Counted from the first letter of the stretch, positions 1 to 11,316 are shown. The stretch: DNA of 64,000 nt from Haemophilus parainfluenzae (GCF_003253005.1 NZ_QEPZ01000001.1:310001-374000), one strand, 5' to 3'. Numbers and translations: made by a program. Notes: generated by a model from the letters alone, not told the origin.

Positions 1-804
1 TTCGACGGCAATCATCACTTGGCGTGCTTTACCATCAATTAAATGCATATCGAGATCAGGTGCAATCTGAGCCTTTATTTCCTCAAATTGCTGGCGACGT
101 TTTTCATTCACCAAAGGAACTAAAAACTGCAAGTCTGGATATTTTTCTTTTAATAACAAAGCAGTTTTTAGAAATGGTTCAGTAAGAAACCCAACTTCGC
201 TACTACGGCTTCCCACTAAAATAGCAAGATAACGTCCTTTTTCATCAATACCTAAGGTTTGGCAAGCTTCCGTTCTATTTGGTTTTAATGGAATCGCATC
301 TGCCATAGTATGGCCAATAAAACGACAAGGCACATTAAAACGATCATAAAAGGCTTTTTCAAAAGGAAGAAAAGCTAATACTTGATGGGTTGCTTTAGCA
401 ATTTTATAAATACGATTTTGACGCCAAGCCCATACAGATGGACTCACGTAATGAATGGTTTTAATCCCTTTTCCTTTTAATTTCAGTTCAACGGTAAGAT
501 TAAAATCCGGTGCATCAATACCGATAAATACATCCGGTTTAATAGCAGAAAGTTGTTCGATGACACTGCGACGAATTTTAAGCAATCGAGGTAAATGTTT
601 AAGTACTTCAACTAGCCCCATGACAGAGAGCTCTTCCATATCAAAAAAGCTTTCAAAACCTTGAGCAATCATTCTCTCCCCGCCAATCCCGACAAACTTA
701 GCTTGTGGATAGTGGCGTTTAAGCGCCTGAATGAGACCAGCACCAAGAATATCGCCAGATACTTCACCTGCAACAATCGCAATAGTCGGATTTTCTTTTA
801 TCAT
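1..804 (-). CDS. lpxB: Lipid-A-disaccharide synthase LpxB (3' end cut by window edge)
   Basis: LpxB joins UDP-2,3-diacylglucosamine to lipid X to form the beta-1,6 disaccharide of lipid A at the inner face of the cytoplasmic membrane. The frame is open from the ATG at 804 to the window edge, giving 268 codons of a protein usually about 390 residues long. The N-terminus reads [18 protein letters not shown], with the conserved GE-SGD segment of the family, followed by [16 protein letters not shown] and VSPSVWAWR, all typical LpxB motifs. An AGGA ribosome site precedes the ATG. It is the last gene seen of the lpxD-fabZ-lpxA-lpxB series, and a terminator-like hairpin lies just upstream. The missing C-terminal third lies outside the window. 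Confidence 0.95.
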   Translation of the reverse strand, partial: MIKENPTIAIVAGEVSGDILGAGLIQALKRHYPQAKFVGIGGERMIAQGFESFFDMEELSVMGLVEVLKHLPRLLKIRRSVIEQLSAIKPDVFIGIDAPDFNLTVELKLKGKGIKTIHYVSPSVWAWRQNRIYKIAKATHQVLAFLPFEKAFYDRFNVPCRFIGHTMADAIPLKPNRTEACQTLGIDEKGRYLAILVGSRSSEVGFLTEPFLKTALLLKEKYPDLQFLVPLVNEKRRQQFEEIKAQIAPDLDMHLIDGKARQVMIAVE

Positions 805-816
805 TAAATTTATCCT

Positions 817-854
817 AAAAAACGACCGCACTTTGAACAAATCATAGTGCGGTC
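817..854 (-). terminator. Inverted uptake-sequence hairpin with T-run between lpxA and lpxB
   Basis: A 9-bp perfect stem (824-832 with 846-854) is made of two inverted copies of the Haemophilus uptake sequence core. Read on the minus strand it is followed by a run of six T, so it has the form of an intrinsic terminator. It lies only about 13-20 bases before lpxB, so it may reduce lpxB transcription relative to lpxA. Confidence 0.6.
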
Positions 855-899
855 TCTTTGTTATTCATCATTTTCTCTTAATGAGAAAAGAAACGTTAA

Positions 900-1688
900 T
901 TAGCGAATAATGCCACGAGTAGAACGTTTGAAGAATTCCACAAAGAAACTAATTGCAGATTCAGTTTGTGCAATTTGTTCAATTTCCGGCAATACTTCTT
1001 CAAGGGTTTTACCACTGCGGTAAATCATTTTATAAACATTACGGATAGCATGCATAGTTGGTTTATCAAAACCACGGCGTTTTAATCCTTCAAGGTTTAC
1101 ACCAAAAGGCTGCGCATGGTTACCTTGAGCCATCACATAAGGCGGCACATCTTGGCTAACCATAGAGCCACCACCTAGCATTACGTGCGCACCAACGATC
1201 ACAAATTGGTGAATCGCAGACATACCACCTACAATAACAAAATCATCTAATTCAACATGACCTGCAAGGGTTGCATTGTTTGCCAAAATACAGTTATTTT
1301 TAATTTGGCAATCGTGAGCAACGTGGACGTTGATCATCAATAAGTTATTGTTACCAATACGTGTTACACCACCACCTTGGATAGTACCGCGGTGAATTGT
1401 CACATGTTCACGAATAAGGTTGCCATTACCAATAATGGTTTTAGTTGCTTCGCCCTTATATTTTAAATCTTGGTTTACTTCACCAATGCTGGCAAATTGA
1501 TAAATCTGGTTATCTTCACCAATCACGGTGTCACCTTTCACGACAATGTGAGAATTTAAAACAGTACGTGCTTTAATCTCAACACTTCCTTCAACAATAC
1601 AAAAAGGACCGATAACAACATCTTCGCCAATAACTGCGCCATCTGCGACAAGCGCGGTCGGGTGAATTTTTGCACTTGGGTGGATCAT
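900..1688 (-). CDS. lpxA: UDP-N-acetylglucosamine O-acyltransferase LpxA
   Basis: LpxA carries out the first step of lipid A synthesis, moving a 3-hydroxyacyl chain from acyl carrier protein to the 3-OH of UDP-GlcNAc in the cytosol. The 262-residue length equals that of the E. coli enzyme. The first 190 residues are left-handed beta-helix hexapeptide repeats. The catalytic histidine is His125 in NVHVAHDC, and Gly173 matches the E. coli residue associated with choice of a 14-carbon 3-hydroxymyristoyl chain; that specificity is inferred. The C-terminal helical part carries the RNVYK segment. fabZ lies 23 bases upstream and lpxB follows, so this gene is part of the lipid A operon. Confidence 0.97.
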   Translation of the reverse strand: MIHPSAKIHPTALVADGAVIGEDVVIGPFCIVEGSVEIKARTVLNSHIVVKGDTVIGEDNQIYQFASIGEVNQDLKYKGEATKTIIGNGNLIREHVTIHRGTIQGGGVTRIGNNNLLMINVHVAHDCQIKNNCILANNATLAGHVELDDFVIVGGMSAIHQFVIVGAHVMLGGGSMVSQDVPPYVMAQGNHAQPFGVNLEGLKRRGFDKPTMHAIRNVYKMIYRSGKTLEEVLPEIEQIAQTESAISFFVEFFKRSTRGIIR

Positions 1689-1711
1689 ACTTACCCCTTA
1701 ATTTTCTTTAA

Positions 1712-2161
1712 TTATCGACGAGCACACATTAATTTGGCTTCACAAGCTACTTCACCGTTTACGGTTGCAATACCCGTGAATGCTGTAATACCACGACGTT
1801 CTTTAATCACTTGAACGTTCAATTCCATTTGATCTCCAGGTAATACTGGGCGTTTGAAACGCGCTTCATCAATACCCGCGAAATAGAATAATTCGCCACC
1901 TTTTAATTCATGGGTTTTAAATGCAAGTAATCCCATTGCTTGTGCCAAAGCTTCAAGAATTAACACACCAGGTAAAATCGGTTCACTCGGGAAATGACCA
2001 GTAAAGCAAGGTTCGTTTACACTGATATTTTTAATTGCTTTTAACCACTCACCTTCTTTGTAGTCCAACACGCGATCCACTAATAAAAATGGATAACGAT
2101 GTGGCAATAAGGTCATAATTTCTTTTGCTTCAATCACTTTACTTACTTGATTCTCTGACAC
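1712..2161 (-). CDS. fabZ: 3-hydroxyacyl-ACP dehydratase FabZ
   Basis: FabZ dehydrates 3-hydroxyacyl-ACP in fatty acid elongation and competes with LpxA and LpxD for 3-hydroxymyristoyl-ACP. The hot-dog fold motifs are present: [11 protein letters not shown] with the active-site histidine, [14 protein letters not shown], and LEALAQAMG with the catalytic glutamate. I chose the GTG start at 2161, giving 149 residues beginning [15 protein letters not shown], because an AAGG ribosome site sits eight bases upstream and the length matches the family. The open frame runs further to 2239, but that extension is hydrophobic and unlike FabZ. The gene lies between lpxD and lpxA, the standard order in gamma-proteobacteria. 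Confidence 0.95.
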   Translation of the reverse strand: MSENQVSKVIEAKEIMTLLPHRYPFLLVDRVLDYKEGEWLKAIKNISVNEPCFTGHFPSEPILPGVLILEALAQAMGLLAFKTHELKGGELFYFAGIDEARFKRPVLPGDQMELNVQVIKERRGITAFTGIATVNGEVACEAKLMCARR

Positions 2162-2256
2162 GTCTAATACCTTTAAAATAAATAATAATAAAACATTGAG
2201 ATTATACGATATTTCTGTATAAAAATAAAACGCACCCAAAGGTACGTTTTAAAATC

Positions 2257-3282
2257 TTAGCCAAGTTTTTTCTCTAGGACTTTCAATCGTTTATTCATAC
2301 CATCAATTCCCAAGGTAAGTGCGGCTGTTTTTCGCCACTCTTTATTGGTTTGTAGTGGAATGCCCGATGAGTATACGCCAGGCTCAGTAATTGGGCGCAT
2401 CACCATACCCATGCCTGTCACGGTTACTTTATCGCAGATCTCCATGTGACCATTAATCACACTTGCTCCGCCAATTAAGCAATAACGACCTACTTTTAAG
2501 CTACCCGCCATAATCACACCACCAGCCACTGCTGTGCCTGTGCCAATATGAACGTTATGGGCAATTTGGCAAAGATTATCAATAATAACGTTATCTTCAA
2601 TGACTGTCGCATCTAAGGCACCACGGTCAATACAAGTACAAGCACCGATTTCGACATTATTACCAATAATCACTTGCCCAACTTGTGGGATTTTCACCCA
2701 ACGGCCACGATCATTCGCATAGCCAAAGCCATCACTACCAATGACTGCACCTGATTGAATTAAGCAATTTTGCCCAATTTCTACTTCATGATAAACGCTT
2801 ACGTTTGCCCAAAGCTGTGTACCCGCGCCAATTTTTGTGAATTTACCAACAAAACAACCCGCGCCAATAATCACGTTATCGCCTAATAGAACACCTTCTT
2901 CAATAACGGCATTTGCACCAATTGATACATTTTCACCAATTGAAGCTTTTTCAGAAATAACCGCACTTGGGTGGATATTTTGAGCCGCTTTCGGCGTGGT
3001 ATCCATATATTGAGCTAATACAGCGTAAGCAACATAAGGATCTTTGACGATAAGTAAATTACTTTCAGGTGAGCAAAACTCCACATCCGCTTCTGACACG
3101 ACAAGAATACCTGCTTTAGATTCCGCTAATAAAGGACGGAATTTTGCATTAGAAATGAAGGTAAGCTGGTTAGGTTCTGCTTTTGACAGTGCGGCGATAT
3201 TATTAACGACAACGTCGGCGTTACCACGAAGGGTACCGCCGACTTTTGCTGCTAATTCCTGTAAAGAATAGGATTTTTGCAT
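2257..3282 (-). CDS. lpxD: UDP-3-O-(3-hydroxyacyl)glucosamine N-acyltransferase LpxD
   Basis: LpxD adds the second 3-hydroxyacyl chain, on nitrogen, to UDP-3-O-acylglucosamine, the third step of lipid A synthesis. The 341-residue protein has the N-terminal uridine-binding domain (about 1-100, with LTFISNAKF), a central left-handed beta-helix of hexapeptide repeats (about 100-290), and a C-terminal helix. The catalytic histidine lies in [10 protein letters not shown]. The start ATG is 12 bases after the end of skp, so the two are read together. The gene is full length and nothing is odd in it. Confidence 0.97.
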   Translation of the reverse strand: MQKSYSLQELAAKVGGTLRGNADVVVNNIAALSKAEPNQLTFISNAKFRPLLAESKAGILVVSEADVEFCSPESNLLIVKDPYVAYAVLAQYMDTTPKAAQNIHPSAVISEKASIGENVSIGANAVIEEGVLLGDNVIIGAGCFVGKFTKIGAGTQLWANVSVYHEVEIGQNCLIQSGAVIGSDGFGYANDRGRWVKIPQVGQVIIGNNVEIGACTCIDRGALDATVIEDNVIIDNLCQIAHNVHIGTGTAVAGGVIMAGSLKVGRYCLIGGASVINGHMEICDKVTVTGMGMVMRPITEPGVYSSGIPLQTNKEWRKTAALTLGIDGMNKRLKVLEKKLG

Positions 3283-3294
3283 TATGAGAACCTA

Positions 3295-3903
3295 TTATTT
3301 TTTCTCTTCAGTTTTTGCTGGAGCTGCTTTTTCAGTTGCAGGAATAGATTTTAATACATCTTCAGTAATGTCTTTACCATCTACCGCAAATACTACAGAG
3401 TTAGCATCTAAAACATAAGTATAACCTTTTGCTTTTGCTAAGTTATTAGTTGCAACTTGAATGCTTTCTAATAATTTACCACGCTCTTCAGTTTGACGTT
3501 TTTCGTTTAACTCTTGGAACTCTGCCACTTTTTTATCTTGCTCTTCCATTAATTTATTTAATGCAGCTTCTTCATCTGAACCAAATTTAGTAATTTCTTC
3601 TTGGCGCTTTTGAATTTCAGCTTGACGTAAACGAGGTGCATCTTTTTGTAAAGCAGCCACTTTTGCTTCTACTTTTTTACGAGATGCTACGATTTTGTCA
3701 TCAATTTCTTTCTTACTTGCAGCAAGTTTATCCGCCATTGGTTTGAATTCTGCATCTAACTTATCTGCTACAGCTTGACGATCCGGGTGGTTTTGGAATA
3801 AGTAACCCGCATTGATGAATGCGATATTTTCATCTGCAGCAGCAAAACCTGATGCAAGTGCAAGACCTAAAGAAAGTGCGGTAACTTTTACTACGTTTTT
3901 CAT
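3295..3903 (-). CDS. skp: Periplasmic chaperone Skp (OmpH family)
   Basis: Skp is a trimeric periplasmic chaperone that holds unfolded outer-membrane proteins on their way to the BAM complex. The 202-residue precursor has a clear Sec signal peptide (lysine at 2, hydrophobic core, AAA before a cut near residue 23). The mature protein is a long, highly charged, coiled-coil-forming stretch rich in K, E, Q and A, as expected of the jellyfish-like arms, then a short hydrophobic body. A lysine-rich tail of about 15 residues (PATEKAAPAKTEEKK) ends it and looks like a lineage extension. It sits directly after bamA, whose product uses the same clients. Confidence 0.94.
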   Translation of the reverse strand: MKNVVKVTALSLGLALASGFAAADENIAFINAGYLFQNHPDRQAVADKLDAEFKPMADKLAASKKEIDDKIVASRKKVEAKVAALQKDAPRLRQAEIQKRQEEITKFGSDEEAALNKLMEEQDKKVAEFQELNEKRQTEERGKLLESIQVATNNLAKAKGYTYVLDANSVVFAVDGKDITEDVLKSIPATEKAAPAKTEEKK

Positions 3904-3937
3904 ATTTGAATTTCCTTAAATTAGTTGAGTAAATATT

Positions 3938-3965
3938 TCTGTGTCAGCTAACTCACTGACACAGA
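3938..3965 (-). other. Perfect 10-bp hairpin between bamA and skp
   Basis: The arms 3938-3947 and 3956-3965 are perfectly complementary with an eight-base loop. On the minus strand there is no strong T-run after it, so a processing or stability site in the bamA-skp message is more likely than a full terminator. This is inference from structure only. Confidence 0.5.
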
Positions 3966-4006
3966 ACGAAGATTTTGACTTAAATAGAACGTAAAAGTTC
4001 AATTTA

Positions 4007-6385
4007 TTAGAAAGAACCACCAATACTAAATTGGAATTGTTCTACATCATCATTTTCATATTTTTTGATTGGTTTCGCGTAAGAGAATACCAATGGTCCG
4101 ATTGGTGATTGCCATTGGAAAGCTACACCAGTCGATGCACGGATTCGACCTGCTTTGCTGTAATCAGGTAATGTTGCATAAACAGGAGATGATTTTAAGC
4201 CTTCTTTATCTGATTTCCATTTTGTATTCCAAACACTCGCAGCATCAACGAAAAGTGAGGTTCTTACGCTATTTTGGCTTTTATCTCCAACAAATGGGGT
4301 TGGAACAATAAGTTCCACGCTTGCTGTAGCCATCGCGTTACCACCAACGACATCAGTACTTTGATACCATTGGCCATATTTGTCTTGATAAATCGCATTA
4401 GGACCTACTGCACCATAAGCAAAACCACGTAATGAACCGATACCACCCGCCGTATAAAGTTGATAGAACGGTACACGTTTACCACCTAAGCCATTTGCAT
4501 AAGAAGCAGTTGCTTTTCCAGATAATACCCAGCGATGATCACGATCTAATGGGTAGAAACCTTGAAGATCAGCACTTAATTTATAATATTTATTATCAGA
4601 TCCTGGAATGGTGACACGGCCACCTAAACTTGCTTTCACACCTTTAGTTGGGAAATAGCCACGGTTTAGGCTGTTGTAATTCCAACCAAATGAGAAATCA
4701 AAATCATTAGTTTTGATTGAGTTTCCAGTCAAATTCATTGACTTCATGTATAAATCACGGTTGTATTCATACGCGAAGTTACTGATTTTATTATAAGTAT
4801 AACCTAATCCCACGTAATATGAGTTATTCTCATTAACTGGGAATCCTAATGTGACATTACCACCGTAAGTTGTACGTTTATAGGTTGATAAAGTATCACT
4901 TTTCGAGTTATCGTAAGTTTCATAGAATACGTTTCCACCTAAACTTACTCCATCTTTAGTAAAGTATGGTTCTGTATAACCCAAGTTTACACTTGTACCG
5001 TAGTCATTACGTGTACCTGCTAAACTTACCGCTGCACCTGTTCCCAAGAAATTGTCTTGTTTCACACTTGCTTGATAGCTGATACCACTTTCTGTACCAT
5101 AACCGATACCAAAGTTAATACTACCGGTATTACGTTCTCTTACTTTATATACGACATCGACTTCATCATTAGAACCTTGAATTGGTTCAACACGATTTTC
5201 TACACTCTCAAAGAAACCCGTTCTATCTAAACGTACTTTACCTAACTCAACTAATTGAGAGTTATACCAAGTACCTTCTTGCTGGCGCATTTCTTGACGC
5301 AATGTGCTATCTGCAGAAACCGTATTACCTTCAAAGCGAACTTGACGAACAGATAAACGACGTCCCGCATCAACCACAAAGGTTAATGCTAATGTTTTAT
5401 TCGCATCATCGAAAGTTGGTACAGTATTCACTGTTGCACTACCGTAACCACGTTCACCTAATTTATCTTTAATTAAGCTTTCAACATTTTGCACATCCGC
5501 ACGACTGAATGTATCATTTAAGTGAAGTTCACCTAATAATGGTTGTAATTCATCAGCCATACCACCTAAGTTACCGACGATACGAGCAGAACTTAAATTG
5601 TATTTTTCACCTTCACTTACATCAATAGTGACATCTGCTTTTGTATGTTCTTCATTCAACTGAACATCTGTTTTTGTCACTCTTGCTTTTGCATAACCAT
5701 TATTTTGGTAATAGTCTTGGATAGCTTGAATATCTTTATCAAATTGAGAACCATCAAACTTATTACCCCAAAGTTTCCACCAAGAATCAGGTTGAAGTTC
5801 CATTTGTTCTTGTAACTTACTGCTAGAAATCGCTTCATTTCCATTAAAAGTAACAGAACGAAGTTTTGCCGTATCATCTTCATCAATTTGAAGTGTAATT
5901 TCTGCACGGTTATTCGGTAAAGTTGTCACTATCGGATCAACTTTCGCATTATAACGACCTATACTCTTATAATGTTCTCTTAAGGTTTTCGCAAACTCTT
6001 CTAATTTCGCACGATTTAAGACATCACCACTTTTGAAACCATTTGCATCAAGGTTTTGTTTTAATGCTTCTGTTGGAATAACTGAGTTACCTTTAATATT
6101 CACTTCAGAAATAATTGGTTTCGCAATAACGCTCACAACTAATGCGTCGCCATCTTGGAAAGCTTTAACATCATCAAACTGTCCACTTACGAATAATGAA
6201 CGTACAATATTGGCTACATCTTTATCCGTTACACGCTGACCACTACGAACAGGAAGACTTGCTAGAATTTGCTGTTCTAAGTCTCCTTGAGCACCGTCAA
6301 CACGAATGTCTTTTGCTACAAATGGTGCCGCAAATACACTCGTTGTAGTACCGAATAATAAACTTGCGATTAGAAGTTTTTTCAT
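4007..6385 (-). CDS. bamA: Outer-membrane protein assembly factor BamA (D15/Oma87)
   Basis: BamA is the central beta-barrel of the BAM complex, which folds and inserts outer-membrane proteins. The 792-residue precursor has a Sec signal peptide ending TSVFA, five POTRA domains over about residues 20-420, and a C-terminal 16-strand barrel. The lid-lock motif of the Omp85 family is visible as GSLRGFAYG near residue 650, and the last residue is the terminal phenylalanine typical of outer-membrane barrels. H. influenzae knows this protein as D15, a surface antigen. rseP lies 26 bases upstream and skp downstream, the conserved order. The barrel loops are where strain variation is expected. Confidence 0.97.
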   Translation of the reverse strand: MKKLLIASLLFGTTTSVFAAPFVAKDIRVDGAQGDLEQQILASLPVRSGQRVTDKDVANIVRSLFVSGQFDDVKAFQDGDALVVSVIAKPIISEVNIKGNSVIPTEALKQNLDANGFKSGDVLNRAKLEEFAKTLREHYKSIGRYNAKVDPIVTTLPNNRAEITLQIDEDDTAKLRSVTFNGNEAISSSKLQEQMELQPDSWWKLWGNKFDGSQFDKDIQAIQDYYQNNGYAKARVTKTDVQLNEEHTKADVTIDVSEGEKYNLSSARIVGNLGGMADELQPLLGELHLNDTFSRADVQNVESLIKDKLGERGYGSATVNTVPTFDDANKTLALTFVVDAGRRLSVRQVRFEGNTVSADSTLRQEMRQQEGTWYNSQLVELGKVRLDRTGFFESVENRVEPIQGSNDEVDVVYKVRERNTGSINFGIGYGTESGISYQASVKQDNFLGTGAAVSLAGTRNDYGTSVNLGYTEPYFTKDGVSLGGNVFYETYDNSKSDTLSTYKRTTYGGNVTLGFPVNENNSYYVGLGYTYNKISNFAYEYNRDLYMKSMNLTGNSIKTNDFDFSFGWNYNSLNRGYFPTKGVKASLGGRVTIPGSDNKYYKLSADLQGFYPLDRDHRWVLSGKATASYANGLGGKRVPFYQLYTAGGIGSLRGFAYGAVGPNAIYQDKYGQWYQSTDVVGGNAMATASVELIVPTPFVGDKSQNSVRTSLFVDAASVWNTKWKSDKEGLKSSPVYATLPDYSKAGRIRASTGVAFQWQSPIGPLVFSYAKPIKKYENDDVEQFQFSIGGSF

Positions 6386-6411
6386 CGACTTTATCCTATA
6401 AAAAACAATAG

Positions 6412-7743
6412 TTATAAACGTAAGAAATCATTAAAAAGCACAAAAATTGTTTGAATTAACAAAATTGTGAGCCCTATACGATAACTTAAATTTTGTACCC
6501 GTTCTGAAACAGGTTTTCCTTTGATAGCTTCCGCCGCCAAAAATACGAGATGTCCACCATCTAAAACTGGCAACGGAAATAAATTCATTATGCCTAAATT
6601 AACACTAATCAACGCGAGAAAACTTAAGAAATAAATCACACCCGCGTTAGAAGATGCACCTGCACCTTGGGCAATTGAAATTGGCCCGGCTAAACTGGAA
6701 AATGAAAGCTCTCCACTAAACAATTTCCCGATTGCCTTCACAATAAACCAAGAAATTTGGCCTGTCTTTTCCACACCTTTTTGTAAGGCATCAAGAATAC
6801 CATATTTTAATTCAGTTCGATACTGTTCGCCAACTTTTAAGAACGTCGGACTTAACCCAACAAACCATTTACCCTCTCGATTCTTCTCAGGTTGCAAGGT
6901 TTTGTCAAAAATTTCTTGATTACGTTCGATCTTGATTGTAAAAGGCTGACCTTGTTGTACCAGTGCGACAAAAGCTTTCCAATCAAGTGCCGTCGAATTT
7001 TCTGCTAAAATTTTATCGCCAACCAACAAGCCTGCTTTTTCAGCCGGTGAGTTCTCCACCACTTTTGATAAAGTCATCTCCACTTTACTTGAAACGGGAT
7101 TGATCCCTAATGTTTCAAATGCTGTTTCTTTATCTGGCTCAAATGTCCAATTTTGCAGATTAATGGTTCGTTGATAAGGTTGGTCTTCACCCAAAGGCGT
7201 TAATGTGAGTTCAACCGAATCAGAACCTAACTTATCAGTGAGCAATAAATTAATGGTTTCCCAATCGGGTGTATTCTTCCCTTCAATTGCCAAAATCTGG
7301 CTATTCGGTTCAATTTGAGCCATCGCAGCTGGAGAATTTGGCGTGACGTTTTCAATGACCGGTTTAACACTCGGAATCCCAACAGAATAAATCACCCAAT
7401 ATGCCAAAATCGCAAAAATAAAATTAGCAAGGGGACCTGCAGCAATCACAAAAGCACGTTGCGCAACAGATTTACTTTCAAATGCCTGCGATTTTAATTC
7501 TGCGGGAACTTCTTCATTTCGCCCGTCAAGCATTTTTACATAACCGCCAAGCGGAATGGCTGAAATCGCAAATTCAGTGCCTAATTTATCTGTGCGTCGC
7601 CAAATCACTTTACCAAAGCCAATCGAAAAACGATGAACTTTAATACCGCACTTTCTTGCGGCCCAAAAGTGGCCGTATTCGTGTACGGCAACCAGCACAG
7701 CAATTGCAACAATAAATGAGCCAAGCGACCACAAAAACGACAT
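6412..7743 (-). CDS. rseP: Site-2 protease RseP
   Basis: RseP is an inner-membrane zinc metalloprotease that cuts within the membrane, releasing sigma-E by cleaving anti-sigma factor RseA and also clearing remnant signal peptides. The 443-residue length is usual. The zinc motif HEYGH is at residues 21-25 inside the first membrane segment, and the second active-site motif is PVLDGGH near residue 390. Two PDZ domains fill the periplasmic stretch between about 110 and 310. The gene stands between cdsA, whose start-side end is nine bases away, and bamA, so envelope-stress control and outer-membrane assembly share a transcript. Confidence 0.96.
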   Translation of the reverse strand: MSFLWSLGSFIVAIAVLVAVHEYGHFWAARKCGIKVHRFSIGFGKVIWRRTDKLGTEFAISAIPLGGYVKMLDGRNEEVPAELKSQAFESKSVAQRAFVIAAGPLANFIFAILAYWVIYSVGIPSVKPVIENVTPNSPAAMAQIEPNSQILAIEGKNTPDWETINLLLTDKLGSDSVELTLTPLGEDQPYQRTINLQNWTFEPDKETAFETLGINPVSSKVEMTLSKVVENSPAEKAGLLVGDKILAENSTALDWKAFVALVQQGQPFTIKIERNQEIFDKTLQPEKNREGKWFVGLSPTFLKVGEQYRTELKYGILDALQKGVEKTGQISWFIVKAIGKLFSGELSFSSLAGPISIAQGAGASSNAGVIYFLSFLALISVNLGIMNLFPLPVLDGGHLVFLAAEAIKGKPVSERVQNLSYRIGLTILLIQTIFVLFNDFLRL

Positions 7744-7751
7744 GTTCTATC

Positions 7752-8618
7752 CTATAACACAAAGAAATAGAAGTATGTGAAGAATGGTACTGCGGCTGTT
7801 AAGCTATCAATACGATCTAAAATACCGCCATGGCCTGGAATTAATTGACTACTGTCTTTAATACCTGATTCGCGTTTAAACATACTTTCTGCTAAGTCAC
7901 CTAATACAGAAATGGCCACAGTTGCCACAGAAAGCACAACAAAACCACTCATTGCACGGCTACCTAATAAGGTTTCACCTGAGAAATGGATAAATACAAA
8001 TGCCAATACAGCTGCAGTGATCATACCACCCAATACGCCTTGCCATGTTTTCCCAGGTGATACTTTCGGTGCAAGTTTGTGCTTACCAAAAGCTCGTCCA
8101 GCAAAATATGCACCTGAGTCAGCTGCCCATACTAATACAAATACATATAGTAATAAGAATAAACCATGATGTGGATCAGCAGTATAATTATCTAAACGTA
8201 AACGTAAGACGGCGGCAACAAAAGGAATCAACGTAGAAAATGCAAACAAGAGTTGTAAAGGAATATTTTTGCCCCAAAACTTAGCAGAACTTGGATAAGT
8301 CACCACTAGCACCAATGCAAGTGCCCACCAACCGACAGAGTTTAGCAATAACAACGGTAAGTAGTTTTCAAATACCCGACCCGCATCCAAATAATCACCT
8401 TCGTTATAAAGCCAAAGGAAAATAAATGCACCTAAAAATGCCGCGATACAAAGGCGTGCTAAAGGATTTTTAAAACGAGCAAATTGAGCCCACTCCCAAA
8501 TACCAAGCATCGCCACAAAGCCTAAGGCTAGGGCAAAATAAAATGGGGTAAATAAGAACAAGGCACATAATACCAAAGCAATCAACACAATGGCTGATAA
8601 TACACGTTCTTTAAGCAT
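7752..8618 (-). CDS. cdsA: Phosphatidate cytidylyltransferase CdsA
   Basis: CdsA makes CDP-diacylglycerol from CTP and phosphatidic acid, the branch-point precursor of all phospholipids; in this window it feeds PssA and Psd near 38-41 kb. The 288-residue protein is strongly hydrophobic with about eight membrane segments. The family signature is seen near the C-terminus as FKRESGIKDSSQLIPGHGG followed by ILDRIDS. It follows uppS with an 11-base gap and precedes rseP by eight bases. Confidence 0.96.
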   Translation of the reverse strand: MLKERVLSAIVLIALVLCALFLFTPFYFALALGFVAMLGIWEWAQFARFKNPLARLCIAAFLGAFIFLWLYNEGDYLDAGRVFENYLPLLLLNSVGWWALALVLVVTYPSSAKFWGKNIPLQLLFAFSTLIPFVAAVLRLRLDNYTADPHHGLFLLLYVFVLVWAADSGAYFAGRAFGKHKLAPKVSPGKTWQGVLGGMITAAVLAFVFIHFSGETLLGSRAMSGFVVLSVATVAISVLGDLAESMFKRESGIKDSSQLIPGHGGILDRIDSLTAAVPFFTYFYFFVL

Positions 8619-8629
8619 AAGTTCTCCGC

Positions 8630-9349
8630 TTATTCTGTCCCGCCAAAACGGCGATGACGTTGTTGATAGCAGGCAATTGCCTGATTAAAATCTTTTTCAC
8701 TAAAATCCGGCCAAAGCACATCTAAAAAACACAATTCCGCATACGCAATTTGCCAAAGCAAGAAATTGCTAATACGTTGCTCACCGCTCGTGCGAATTAG
8801 TAAATCGACTGGCGGCTCATCTTGTGTGACTAAATATTGCTGGAAAAGTGATTCATTAATATCACTCACCGAAATCTCATTATCTTTTACTTTTTCAGCT
8901 AATTGTTGAGTCGCTTGAACAATATCCCAACAACCACCATAATTAGCTGCAATATTTAAAGTCAGTGCGGTATTATTTTCCGTTAACTTTTCTGCTTTTG
9001 CGATCTTCTCTTGCAATTTTTCACTAAAACGAGAAACATCACCGATAATCTTTAAACGAATATTATTTTTGTGTAATTTTTTGACTTCTCGATCAAGCGC
9101 TTGCATAAAGAGCGTCATTAAAGCACTCACTTCTTGCTCAGGACGATTCCAGTTTTCACTGCTAAACGCATATAACGTCAAAAATTTAACACCAGTTTGT
9201 CGTGCATAACTCACCGCACGTCGCACTGCCGCCACCCCATTTGTATGACCAAAAATGCGCAGCTTATTTTGTTGCATAGCCCAGCGCCCATTACCATCCA
9301 TTATGATGGCAACGTGTTCGGGAATATTATTGTTATCAAGTTCTTTCAT
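8630..9349 (-). CDS. uppS: Undecaprenyl diphosphate synthase UppS (IspU)
   Basis: UppS is the cis-prenyltransferase that extends farnesyl diphosphate with eight isopentenyl units to undecaprenyl diphosphate, the lipid carrier for peptidoglycan and surface sugars. The 239-residue protein has the N-terminal MDGNGRWA motif with catalytic Asp18, the [11 protein letters not shown] segment, and [18 protein letters not shown] near the C-terminus, all hallmarks of the family. It lies between dxr, an earlier isoprenoid gene, and cdsA. Confidence 0.97.
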   Translation of the reverse strand: MKELDNNNIPEHVAIIMDGNGRWAMQQNKLRIFGHTNGVAAVRRAVSYARQTGVKFLTLYAFSSENWNRPEQEVSALMTLFMQALDREVKKLHKNNIRLKIIGDVSRFSEKLQEKIAKAEKLTENNTALTLNIAANYGGCWDIVQATQQLAEKVKDNEISVSDINESLFQQYLVTQDEPPVDLLIRTSGEQRISNFLLWQIAYAELCFLDVLWPDFSEKDFNQAIACYQQRHRRFGGTE

Positions 9350-9389
9350 TCTAAAATATTCGGATTTTATGACCGCACTTTGGTGTATT

Positions 9390-10589
9390 CTACATTAACT
9401 TTTTAATCAGCGAAGCTGCTAATTCACGTGCTTGCTTATCTACGGCTAAGACATCATCAATGCTTGAAATAGTAGAAGCTGGCATTTGCTCAACCGCTGC
9501 TTGGTTAATTTTCGCAATATCCGTAAATTTAATATAGCCATCTAAAAAGGCTTGTACTGCGATTTCATTTGCCGCATTCATTGCGGTTGTCGCATACTGC
9601 CCTTCTGCAAAAGCATCGATCGCCAATTTTAAATTTGGATAACGATTAAAATCAGGTTCGATAAATGTCAATTCTTTGATTTTAAAGAAGTCTAATGGTT
9701 CCACACCACTGACTGTACGATTTGGATAAGCCATGGTTTCCGCAATTGGCGTGCGCATATCTGGATTCCCCATTTGAGCAATCACCGAACCATCCACATA
9801 ACGCACCATTGAATGAATAATAGATTGAGGATGAATAATCACTTCCATTTCATCAGCCGATGCATTGAAGAGCCAGCGGGCTTCAATGTACTCTAAACCT
9901 TTATTCATCATTGTGGCAGAATCCACAGAGATTTTTTTGCCCATTGACCAGTTTGGATGAGCAACGGCTTGTGCTGGCGTAATATGTTCAAACTCGTTTA
10001 ATGGCGTATAACGAAAAGGACCACCAGAACCAGTCAAGACAATTTTACTGACCCCTAATTCTTTCAAAGGACAGAAGCCAACTTTTTCTTGGGCTTCAGG
10101 CGGTAAAGATTGAAAAATCGCGTTATGTTCGCTATCAACAGGCAATAATTTTGCTTTTGACTGCTTCACTGCATCAATAAAGATCTGGCCACAAGTTACC
10201 AATGATTCTTTATTTGCAAGCAAGACTTTCTTACTCGCTTTTACTGCCGAAAGAGTTGGTAGTAATCCTGCCGCCCCAACAATAGCGGCCATAACTTGAT
10301 CTGCGTCCGGATGTGCTGCCAACTCACAAATGGCTTTCTGTTCAGCTAAGACTTCCGTTTTAATGTGATGCGAGGCTAATTTTTCTCGCAATACCTTTGC
10401 CGCATTTTCGTCATCTAGTGCGGCAAAGTGCGGTTGAAATTTCACGCATTGTTCAAACATAGTCTTAACATTTTTGCCCCCCACTAACGCAAAGGCATGG
10501 TATTTGTCAGGATTATGTTCGATAACTGAAAGGGTGCTATGACCAATAGAACCTGTTGATCCTAAAATAACAAGATTTTGTTTTTGCAT
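9390..10589 (-). CDS. dxr: 1-deoxy-D-xylulose 5-phosphate reductoisomerase Dxr (IspC)
   Basis: Dxr converts DXP to 2-C-methylerythritol 4-phosphate with NADPH, the committed step of the non-mevalonate isoprenoid pathway and the fosmidomycin target. The 399-residue protein begins with the dinucleotide-binding GSTGSIG motif (residues 10-16). LLANKESLV and [12 protein letters not shown] form the substrate and metal site, and [18 protein letters not shown] is the conserved active-site segment. The gene precedes uppS, two isoprenoid steps in one operon, and follows frr. An uptake-sequence copy lies just upstream of the start. Confidence 0.97.
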   Translation of the reverse strand: MQKQNLVILGSTGSIGHSTLSVIEHNPDKYHAFALVGGKNVKTMFEQCVKFQPHFAALDDENAAKVLREKLASHHIKTEVLAEQKAICELAAHPDADQVMAAIVGAAGLLPTLSAVKASKKVLLANKESLVTCGQIFIDAVKQSKAKLLPVDSEHNAIFQSLPPEAQEKVGFCPLKELGVSKIVLTGSGGPFRYTPLNEFEHITPAQAVAHPNWSMGKKISVDSATMMNKGLEYIEARWLFNASADEMEVIIHPQSIIHSMVRYVDGSVIAQMGNPDMRTPIAETMAYPNRTVSGVEPLDFFKIKELTFIEPDFNRYPNLKLAIDAFAEGQYATTAMNAANEIAVQAFLDGYIKFTDIAKINQAAVEQMPASTISSIDDVLAVDKQARELAASLIKKLM

Positions 10590-10639
10590 AAAATTTCGAC
10601 CGCACTTTGTGCTTTTATTTTTTTATCAGAATAGAACAA

Positions 10640-10660
10640 GGGCAGACACTTGGTCTGCCC
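10640..10660 (-). other. Hairpin between frr and dxr
   Basis: An 8-bp GC-rich stem (10640-10647 with 10653-10660) with a five-base loop lies in the 89-base frr-dxr gap. It lacks an adjacent T-run on the minus strand, so it may be a message-processing or attenuating structure and not a strong terminator. Confidence 0.4.
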
Positions 10661-10678
10661 CAAAACATGGTTCGACAA

Positions 10679-11236
10679 TTAGAAATCCATCAATTCTTTT
10701 TCTTTATCAGCTAAGATCTCATCCACTTTTTTGATATAGCTATCAGTGACTTTTTGAATGATTTCTTCAGCTTTGTGCTGATCGTTTTCGCTGATTTCTT
10801 TGTCTTTTAATAATGCTTTGATTTTATCATTTGCATCACGACGTACGTTACGAATCGCGACTTTACCTTGCTCACCTTCGCTTTTTACGATTTTGATTAA
10901 ATCACGACGACGTTCTTCAGTTAATGGAGGAAGAGGCACGCGAATTGTTGTGCCTGCTGAAGATGGGTTTAAACCTAAATCAGAAGTTAAAATTGCTTTT
11001 TCTACTGCACTGATTAAAGAACGGTCAAATACTGTTACCGCTAAAGTACGCGCATCTTCCGCAACAACGTTAGCTAATTGACGAAGTGGTGTCGCTGCAC
11101 CATAGTATTCCACTTGGATCGCGTCTAATAAGCTTGGTTGTGCACGGCCTGTACGGATTTTTGCAATATGCCCACACAACGCTTCGAGGCTTTTTTCCAT
11201 GCGAGCTTCAGCATCTTGTTTGATTTCATTAATCAT
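10679..11236 (-). CDS. frr: Ribosome recycling factor
   Basis: Frr splits post-termination ribosomes together with EF-G so they can begin again. The 185 residues match the family exactly. The tRNA-shaped protein's long three-helix bundle is visible, with conserved segments KIRTGRA near residue 27 and [13 protein letters not shown] near 104. It lies downstream of pyrH and upstream of dxr, the usual order. A palindrome and a terminator in the 123-base gap after pyrH suggest that frr may also have its own promoter there. Confidence 0.97.
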   Translation of the reverse strand: MINEIKQDAEARMEKSLEALCGHIAKIRTGRAQPSLLDAIQVEYYGAATPLRQLANVVAEDARTLAVTVFDRSLISAVEKAILTSDLGLNPSSAGTTIRVPLPPLTEERRRDLIKIVKSEGEQGKVAIRNVRRDANDKIKALLKDKEISENDQHKAEEIIQKVTDSYIKKVDEILADKEKELMDF

Positions 11237-11299
11237 TCATCTGTCCTTTTAATAAATAAAGATAAAACGCAGTGATTTTACTGGATTTTTAGGGAGTTT

Positions 11300-11315
11300 T
11301 GAATAAATTTATTCA
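11300..11315. other. 16-bp perfect palindrome between pyrH and frr
   Basis: TGAATAAATTTATTCA is its own reverse complement. It lies just downstream, in minus-strand reading, of the pyrH terminator and 64 bases before frr. A protein-binding site is possible; no factor is recognised. Confidence 0.35.
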
Positions 11316-11316
11316 T

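Noticed and set aside
2162-2239. N-terminal extension of FabZ to 2239
   Set aside because: The extra residues are hydrophobic and unlike the family, and the GTG at 2161 has a good ribosome site.
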